Origin: Methanobacteriota archaeon
GTDB lineage: Archaea > Thermoplasmatota > Poseidoniia > Poseidoniales > Poseidoniaceae
Reading direction: 5' to 3'
Assembly: GCA_002728035.1 (NCBI GenBank)
Contig: PBUZ01000033.1
Span: forward strand, 1-5,801
DNA length: 5,801 nucleotides
Within the stretch, counting starts at the first letter, position 1, and each line of letters starts with the position of its first letter. The notes beneath the pieces were generated by a model. It was not told the origin of the DNA. It did not search any database and was given only the letters and a program-made list of their open reading frames with translations. The translations under genes and the position numbers were made by a program. Of this stretch, positions 1-5,801 are shown piece after piece.

Positions 1-526
1 GGAGGTGGAACCCAACCCTGCACACCGAGCACTGGCAACCCTCCAGCAGAGTATTCCCTCTTTTTTGCTCATCACGCAAAACGTCGACGACCTGCACGAG
101 CGAGGCGGCAGCACCGAGGTTCTCCACATGCACGGGCGGTTGGAAACGCTTCGTTGCGAAGGCAGCGGGCGAAAGGAACATCGCATGGAGGCAGCGGATC
201 TTGGTGATGATTTTCTGTCCTGCACGTGTTGCAGTGAGCCCCAACGTTTGCGCCCCGACATCGTTTGGTTTGGCGAAATGCCGATGCAACTCGAGGAGAT
301 TTATTCGGCGGTTGAAGCCTGTGAGGTGTTCATCGTCGTGGGAAGTTCTGGACACGTTTATCCCGCTGCAGGCTTGGTCGATGTTGCCCGTTCGGTCAGT
401 GCAAGAACCGTACTCGTCAACGCCGAAGCTCCGGTCAACAGCGACGCGTTTGATGAAATGCATCTCGGGAAAGCCGGCGAACTTCTCCCGAACCTCGTTC
501 ACGAATGGATCTCCGTGGACGATTAA
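1..526 (+). CDS. cobB: NAD-dependent protein deacylase, CobB-type sirtuin (3' part only)
   Basis: C-terminal three quarters of a sirtuin, which removes acyl groups from protein lysines using NAD+ and yields nicotinamide and O-acyl-ADP-ribose in the cytoplasm. The open frame runs in from the left edge. The GTG at 5 is unlikely to be the start, because the N-terminal Rossmann motif (GAGxSxxSGIPxFR) is absent and roughly 70-75 residues are missing. Numbering from that GTG, I see PNPAHRAL (3-10), TQNVDDLHERGG (24-35), the HMHG motif with catalytic His43, Zn-site cysteines C51, C73, C75 and C76, RPDIVWFGEMP (83-93) and GSSGHVYPAAG (113-123). The single Cys in the first zinc knuckle followed by a CxCC cluster matches my recollection of E. 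coli CobB. The Tyr/Arg pair that would mark desuccinylase activity lies upstream, so acyl preference is unknown. It ends in TAA at 524-526, overlapping the stop of the convergent gene. Confidence 0.93.
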   Translation, partial: EVEPNPAHRALATLQQSIPSFLLITQNVDDLHERGGSTEVLHMHGRLETLRCEGSGRKEHRMEAADLGDDFLSCTCCSEPQRLRPDIVWFGEMPMQLEEIYSAVEACEVFIVVGSSGHVYPAAGLVDVARSVSARTVLVNAEAPVNSDAFDEMHLGKAGELLPNLVHEWISVDD

Positions 527-1272
527 GCCCGCTCTTGGGCTTCATCGGTTGTAAACACGGCTTCGCAGGCAGGGCACTTCACTTTGCCAGAAAAATCGGC
601 TGGAAAACGAAGCTGTTGCCCACATTCAGGGCAATCAACCCGAACGACATCGGGCGAACTTTTCTTGCCAAGGCTTCCCAAATCGATCGAATCAAACGCG
701 CCGCGTGTTGCAAGGAGGGAGCAGCCGATTGAGGCGATGAAGAATCCATAACTGATTTTCATGATGATCGCTACAAGCCCAATCGAAGTTTCATACCAAG
801 CAAAAGAATCGTCAGAACATCCTCCCAATCCACACATTCCCGCAAATGGGATGGCCAACAACGTGACGAGGAAACCAAAGGCAAAACTTCCAGCAAATGA
901 AAAAGAACTGAAGGTCGTGACCGTTCTTGCCCATTCTTCGATTGTTTTCTGGGAGTTTGAAGGATGCTGCGACAAGTCAACGACCATCTTCCCCTCTTCG
1001 TCCACCGTGGCGTTGTTCAGTTCCACATACGCCCGCTCACCGTTTGAGAGGGCAAACACCAACACTGCGATGACCAGCGGAGGAACGCCACAAAGCACCT
1101 GCACAAACGGCTTCAGTTCTTCACATGATGTGTCAGGCACACCAGGAGCATGGTCAACGCAGGTATCCAAGCCGAGGTACAGGTAAAACAGCGAGGTCAA
1201 CACCACAGCGCCACCGACGAGGGCCTGCTTGTTCACCATGGCCTTCCTACCCGAGATGAACCACTTGAACAT
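523..1272 (-). CDS. Four-helix membrane protein with C-terminal zinc ribbon, function unknown
   Basis: I do not recognise a named family. The 249-residue product has four hydrophobic stretches at about residues 18-35, 58-75, 122-146 and 163-187. The C-terminal tail holds CPEC (214-217) and CPAC (233-236) separated by 15 residues, a treble-clef or rubredoxin-like zinc ribbon. An even number of helices puts both ends on one side, presumably the cytoplasm, with the ribbon inside. The two loops that would then face outward carry cysteines (C38, C50; C147, C152) that could form disulfides; this is inference. The start is uncertain. ATG at 1270-1272 has GGGTGA immediately before it; ATG at 1237-1239 (residue 12) has AGGAAGG only two bases before it and puts the first helix near the N-terminus. 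The gene begins 43 bases after pyrG ends on the same strand, so cotranscription is likely. Ribbons of this kind on small membrane proteins are, as I recall, frequent in Poseidoniales. Confidence 0.8.
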   Translation of the reverse strand: MFKWFISGRKAMVNKQALVGGAVVLTSLFYLYLGLDTCVDHAPGVPDTSCEELKPFVQVLCGVPPLVIAVLVFALSNGERAYVELNNATVDEEGKMVVDLSQHPSNSQKTIEEWARTVTTFSSFSFAGSFAFGFLVTLLAIPFAGMCGLGGCSDDSFAWYETSIGLVAIIMKISYGFFIASIGCSLLATRGAFDSIDLGSLGKKSSPDVVRVDCPECGQQLRFPADFSGKVKCPACEAVFTTDEAQERA

Positions 1273-1315
1273 TCACCCTGCATCGACGGCCGAGAATCGC
1301 CTCAGGTGTGAGCCT

Positions 1316-2941
<1,626 letters not shown>

Positions 2942-2983
2942 TGTACCATCAACGGGCTTTGAGGCCGTCGCGCCTCCCTAATC

Positions 2984-3000
2984 AACATACCGAACATACC
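2984..3000. repeat. Short tandem repeat AACATACC, 9-base period
   Basis: AACATACC occurs at 2984-2991 and again at 2993-3000, with one base between the copies. It reads GGTATGTT on the strand of pyrG, about 43-60 bases before the pyrG start codon. That position fits an operator or an upstream promoter element, but two 8-base copies could also be chance. The 9-base spacing is slightly less than one helical turn. Confidence 0.4.
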
Positions 3001-3077
3001 AGCCAAGCGAATCATGCCAAACACTCACCATGCAGGGTTGAGCGAAGGATGAAAAAGCGCCCAACCAACACTCCACC

Positions 3078-3082
3078 GAGGG
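3078..3082 (+). promoter_or_regulatory. Shine-Dalgarno-like site GAGGG before the tdh GTG
   Basis: GAGGG lies six bases before the GTG at 3089-3091, a suitable spacing for pairing with the 16S rRNA 3' end. No comparable site precedes the in-frame ATG at 3110-3112, so this element is the main reason for choosing the GTG start. It is the best-spaced ribosome-binding sequence that I could find in the window. Confidence 0.45.
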
Positions 3083-3088
3083 CGAGCC

Positions 3089-4147
3089 GTGAGTTCCATT
3101 CCCACCGTCATGGCCGCTTGGACGAAAACCCGAGATGAAGTCGGCGGATTTAGCCTCGAGGAACACGAAGTGCCTCAACCGGGCCCTGGGGAAGTGCTCG
3201 TCAAAACTCAATCCACCTCCGTATGCGGTACTGACCTTCACATTTGGAAATGGGACGAATGGAGCCGCGAAAATGTTCCTCTCGGAACCGTGACCGGCCA
3301 CGAAACAAGCGGCGTAGTCGTCGCCCTTGGCGACAATGTAGAGACCCATGCCGTTGGTGACCACATTGCGGTGGAGTGCCACCTCGCCTGTTGGGATTGC
3401 CCTCGTTGCGACGAAGGAAACGCACACGTTTGCGAAAACGGATCCATCTTTGGTGTCCACGGACACGGGGCCTTTGCGCCTTACTTCACCGTCCCCGCGA
3501 TCAATGCTCGCCATGTTCCAGAGGGCCTTGACCCTGGGCATGCTTCTGTCCAAGACCCGTTGGGCAATGCGATTCATACGCTCACTGGAGGTCCCGTTGA
3601 GGGTGCAACCGTGGCCGTTCATGGATTGGGACCCATCGGATTGTTTGCTGTCAACGCCGCCAAAGCGATGGGGGCGCGTACGGTCATTGCAGTGGATTGG
3701 GACAACACCTACCGAATGAATCTCGCCAAAGAATTGGGTGCCGATTTGGTGCTGGGGAAAGACGACGATGTGGTGGCGACCATTTTGCAGGCCACGGATG
3801 GACGAGGCGTCGACAACAGTTGCGAGTTTTCGGGTTCAGCCGCTGCCCTCTCCAATGCTATCCATGCGACGCGGATGGGCGGTTACGTGAACATCCTCTC
3901 CGTTTACGGTGAGGCCATGCCGGAGGTCCCCATGAACGAAGTTGTCTTCCGCTACCTCCATCTCAAAGGCATCAACGGACGAAAGATGTGGTCCACATGG
4001 GACACCATGCACGCCTTGTTGGAACGAGGGGCCATCGATGTGGAGAAGGTGCTGACGCATCGAATGCCCGTTGCTCGGTTTGAAGAGGCCATGGAACTCG
4101 CGCTCTCCGGTGAGTGCGGTAAGGTCGTGCTCGACTTCGAGGATTAA
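3089..4147 (+). CDS. tdh: L-threonine 3-dehydrogenase, zinc-dependent
   Basis: Medium-chain dehydrogenase that oxidises L-threonine to 2-amino-3-oxobutyrate with NAD+ in the cytosol. The product is normally cleaved to glycine and acetyl-CoA by 2-amino-3-ketobutyrate CoA ligase, which is not encoded here. With the GTG start (352 residues), the VCGTDLHIWKWDEW segment (45-58) carries catalytic zinc ligand Cys46 and relay residues Thr48 and His51; GHE at 70-72 gives His71 and Glu72. The structural zinc cysteines are C101, C104, C107 and C115, all present. QDPLGNAIHT (155-164) is a TDH signature. The nucleotide site is GLGPIG (179-184) with Asp203 ending beta-2, which favours NAD over NADP. The C-terminal GKVVLDFED fits. 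It resembles archaeal (Thermococcus/Pyrococcus) TDH as recalled. The alternative ATG at 3110 would remove seven residues and also gives a plausible N-terminus. Its TAA overlaps the stop of the convergent HMG-CoA synthase gene. Confidence 0.93.
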   Translation: MSSIPTVMAAWTKTRDEVGGFSLEEHEVPQPGPGEVLVKTQSTSVCGTDLHIWKWDEWSRENVPLGTVTGHETSGVVVALGDNVETHAVGDHIAVECHLACWDCPRCDEGNAHVCENGSIFGVHGHGAFAPYFTVPAINARHVPEGLDPGHASVQDPLGNAIHTLTGGPVEGATVAVHGLGPIGLFAVNAAKAMGARTVIAVDWDNTYRMNLAKELGADLVLGKDDDVVATILQATDGRGVDNSCEFSGSAAALSNAIHATRMGGYVNILSVYGEAMPEVPMNEVVFRYLHLKGINGRKMWSTWDTMHALLERGAIDVEKVLTHRMPVARFEEAMELALSGECGKVVLDFED

Positions 4148-5715
4148 GACTTGATCCATCGATAACGTCGAGCACCTTCATCAACGCCTTCGTCACCGAT
4201 TTCCACCAGTGCGAATTCGCCTTTCGGCTCGATAACGCTGCTGTCTTGGGTTCCCTTGTGGAGGTTTTCGTAGGTGATTTCGTCGATGGCTACTCGACCA
4301 GCGAGGCGCTCAAACAGGTGCCAGCGAGCGACCACTTCTCGCCATCGGTGGTTCACTTTCCCTTCGAAGACCTTGGCCTTGGCTCCGGACCCGTAACCGC
4401 ACATGCCGAACATGGCATCGTCAAGGTTGGCGTTGTCTTCAAGGTCGGATTCAAAGGTGGACATCAAGGCCAAGAAAATGGAGCCCGTGTACTGGTTACC
4501 GATGAGGCTGCTTGCACGCTGCCCCTTCTCAATGCGACTGGCATGGAATTCGGCGTACTGTGGCGTCTTTGAAATCAAGCGTCGATAGCGGTCTTTTTCC
4601 ACTTCCCACGCGTCCATGGCTGCTTCACTTTTGTCGTTGGGTTCTGCTGGCATCTCGCCGATCTCCGAAACGATGTTGTCCCACATCGGCGTACCTTCTC
4701 GGTCGTGACGAAAGACATCGGGGAACATTCGCTTGGCTTGATAAGCGTAGGGAAGATGCATGATGATGCGCTCCCATTGTTCGGTGAATGAAAGATCCAT
4801 CTCGGGGTCCATTCTTCCGCGACGTACGGCTTTTTTACTGAAATCATGGAAGGCTTGACGCACGGCATTTTGGTAACATCGGTTGGAAAATTGACCGTCA
4901 AAGACAGGGTCGTCACGGTGAACGCTGACCTTTTCTTCTCCATGAGCAAAGATGCCCAGTTTGCGAACGGTTGATTTGGGTAGGTGTCGAATCATGCGGT
5001 CAACCAGTCCTTTCTTCACCGTTTGGCCGGCCTCTTGTGCCAGTTGCATGACGTTCGAGATCACGGAACGAATCGTGACTTCACGTCGAGGTTTGAAGAA
5101 ATCATGGACGGGGGTGGTTGAAACACCGATGCAATCGGGGATTTCCAACAAGCGGGGGTTTCGCCGCACCAGTAAGGCTCCACCACCAGCACCCTGGGTG
5201 TATTCTCCTGAGGATTCCAAGGCATATTTGGCGTTGTCAGAAAAAATGACGATGCCGATTCGTTCTTCCTGCTCATCGGAGCGAGCCACCCAGTCAAGGG
5301 TGGTGTGAAGTGCATCGACAGCCCCGATGCAGGCAAAGGTCATGTCGACAACATCGCACGTTTGAAAGCAATCGCTTCCAAAGCGTTCCTCGTAGCGTTG
5401 CGTGAGCATATCAACGATGTAGGTCGCTGTTGGTTTCGCACCGTCAAGTGCCGATTCTGTTCCCAAGTACATTCGACCGATTTCCCTTGGGTCGAGGCCG
5501 TTGCGGTCGATGAGTTGCATCACCGCCATCGCTCCCATGGTGGCGGTGTCCTCGTGAACGTCGGGAATTGCCATCGCCTCAAGGCCAAGGCCTTTGTTGA
5601 GCTTTCCGTAGTCGGCTCCACGAAGGTCAGCGAAGTCCTTCATGTCCATGTAAAGGCGTGGAAAGTGGATGGCAATGTCGTCAATACCGACAATCACACC
5701 GTTTGACCCGGGCAT
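4144..5715 (-). CDS. mvaS: Hydroxymethylglutaryl-CoA synthase, enlarged bacterial/eukaryotic-class form
   Basis: Condenses acetyl-CoA with acetoacetyl-CoA to HMG-CoA, early in the mevalonate route to isoprenoids. It is a thiolase-fold enzyme. From the ATG at 5713-5715 (523 residues), the catalytic triad is visible: Glu87 in GTESALD, Cys129 in FACIGAVDAL and His320 in MHLPY. Supporting motifs are GEYTQGAGGGALL (170-182), PVHDFFKP (202-209), GNQYTGSIFLALMS (406-419) and GYGSGAKA (440-447). These resemble bacterial and eukaryotic HMG-CoA synthases more than the short archaeal type. S. aureus MvaS has about 388 residues; this protein carries extra segments at about 210-268 and 334-380. The frame opens at a TTG at 5764-5766, but the ATG fits the family N-terminus (GVIVGIDDIAIHFP) and has a TATA-like element 23 bases upstream. 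An in-frame TGA at 5785-5787 closes the frame. Confidence 0.92.
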   Translation of the reverse strand: MPGSNGVIVGIDDIAIHFPRLYMDMKDFADLRGADYGKLNKGLGLEAMAIPDVHEDTATMGAMAVMQLIDRNGLDPREIGRMYLGTESALDGAKPTATYIVDMLTQRYEERFGSDCFQTCDVVDMTFACIGAVDALHTTLDWVARSDEQEERIGIVIFSDNAKYALESSGEYTQGAGGGALLVRRNPRLLEIPDCIGVSTTPVHDFFKPRREVTIRSVISNVMQLAQEAGQTVKKGLVDRMIRHLPKSTVRKLGIFAHGEEKVSVHRDDPVFDGQFSNRCYQNAVRQAFHDFSKKAVRRGRMDPEMDLSFTEQWERIIMHLPYAYQAKRMFPDVFRHDREGTPMWDNIVSEIGEMPAEPNDKSEAAMDAWEVEKDRYRRLISKTPQYAEFHASRIEKGQRASSLIGNQYTGSIFLALMSTFESDLEDNANLDDAMFGMCGYGSGAKAKVFEGKVNHRWREVVARWHLFERLAGRVAIDEITYENLHKGTQDSSVIEPKGEFALVEIGDEGVDEGARRYRWIKS

Positions 5716-5734
5716 AGCGTCGGCTTCCCCATGG

Positions 5735-5742
5735 CATATATC
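5735..5742 (-). promoter_or_regulatory. TATA-like element upstream of HMG-CoA synthase
   Basis: On the minus strand the sequence reads CTTTGATATATGCC, with GATATATG at 5742-5735. Its centre is about 23 bases before the ATG at 5715. Archaeal TATA boxes usually centre about 25-27 bases before the transcription start, so transcription would begin at or very near the ATG and give a leaderless or near-leaderless mRNA. I see no clear purine-rich BRE just upstream. A GGGGAAG stretch 9 bases before the ATG is an alternative, weak ribosome-binding site. Confidence 0.45.
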
Positions 5743-5777
5743 AAAGAGTGGATGATACCTACGCAAAACACTCGTTC

Positions 5778-5801
5778 TTAGTCGTCATCCGGAAGTTCGG
5801 G
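5778..5801 (-). CDS. Possible C-terminal end of an upstream gene (partial)
   Basis: Read on the minus strand from the right edge, one frame gives PELPDDD followed by TAA at 5778-5780. An acidic tail ending 62 bases before the HMG-CoA synthase ATG would be a normal arrangement for a preceding gene on the same strand. Only seven codons are visible, so neither the frame nor the existence of a gene is established, and no product can be named. It could be non-coding. Confidence 0.25.
   Translation of the reverse strand, partial: PELPDDD

Larger units (their letters stand above)
2942..3088. promoter_or_regulatory. Divergent intergenic region between pyrG and tdh
   Basis: 147 bases that must hold the promoters of both divergent genes. 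No strong TATA box lies at the 25-base distance expected for leaderless transcripts of either gene. On the pyrG side, the AT-rich TATGTTGATTA (minus strand, about 2980-2990) could be a weak TATA element that would leave a short 5' leader. On the tdh side, the only A-rich stretch is around 3049-3056. An in-frame TGA at 3050-3052 closes the tdh frame, so tdh cannot extend further. Short open frames here are not supported by any start signal or similarity. Confidence 0.5.

Noticed and set aside
2951..2970. Possible hairpin just before pyrG (GGGCTTTGAGGCC region)
   Set aside because: Only a few pairs form, with a mismatch, and no run of T follows. It is too weak to call a terminator or attenuator.
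2978..3622. Minus-strand open frame of 214 codons across the tdh start
   Set aside because: It is opposite a well-supported tdh with intact zinc-site motifs. No motif or start signal supports it.
5305..5706. Plus-strand open frame of 133 codons opposite the N-terminal half of HMG-CoA synthase
   Set aside because: It is antisense to the catalytic Glu and Cys region of a well-supported gene and has no features of its own.
5716..5766. N-terminal extension of HMG-CoA synthase from TTG at 5764-5766
   Set aside because: The 17 extra residues have no family counterpart, and the TATA-like element lies inside this stretch, so it would be upstream of the transcript.

Overview
The window (5801 bases, GC slightly above half by eye) is densely coding. 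It carries five recognisable genes plus, probably, the last few codons of a sixth at the right edge. Order: CobB-type sirtuin 3' part (+, 1-526), four-helix membrane protein with a C-terminal zinc ribbon (-, 523-1272), CTP synthase pyrG (-, 1316-2941), a 147-base divergent intergenic region, zinc-dependent L-threonine 3-dehydrogenase tdh (+, 3089-4147), HMG-CoA synthase (-, 4144-5715), and a possible gene tail (-, 5778-5801). No RNA gene, insertion sequence, CRISPR array, phage gene or long repeat was seen.

The organism is most likely a streamlined prokaryote that uses the mevalonate pathway. I favour a planktonic archaeon of the Marine Group II / Poseidoniales kind, with moderate to low confidence. 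The points in favour are an HMG-CoA synthase (needed for archaeal isoprenoid lipids), a TATA-like element about 23 bases before that gene's ATG (fitting a leaderless archaeal transcript), few convincing Shine-Dalgarno sites, very tight spacing, and a small membrane protein ending in a CPxC...CPxC ribbon. A bacterium with a mevalonate pathway is not excluded: the sirtuin resembles E. coli CobB, and the HMG-CoA synthase belongs to the bacterial/eukaryotic class by its motifs.

The genes do not form one pathway. pyrG makes CTP and sits directly upstream of the membrane protein gene on the same strand, so those two may share a transcript. tdh begins threonine breakdown and diverges from pyrG. HMG-CoA synthase feeds isoprenoid synthesis. 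Sirtuin/membrane protein and tdh/HMG-CoA synthase are convergent pairs, and in both the two stop codons overlap in the same TTAA tetranucleotide, leaving no room for a terminator between them.

I see no convincing new multi-gene system. The points most worth a second look are the enlarged HMG-CoA synthase (an extra segment of about 55-60 residues before the catalytic histidine, containing a second HLP motif), the repeated TTAA stop overlap, the uncharacterised zinc-ribbon membrane protein, and the TATA-like element before HMG-CoA synthase.
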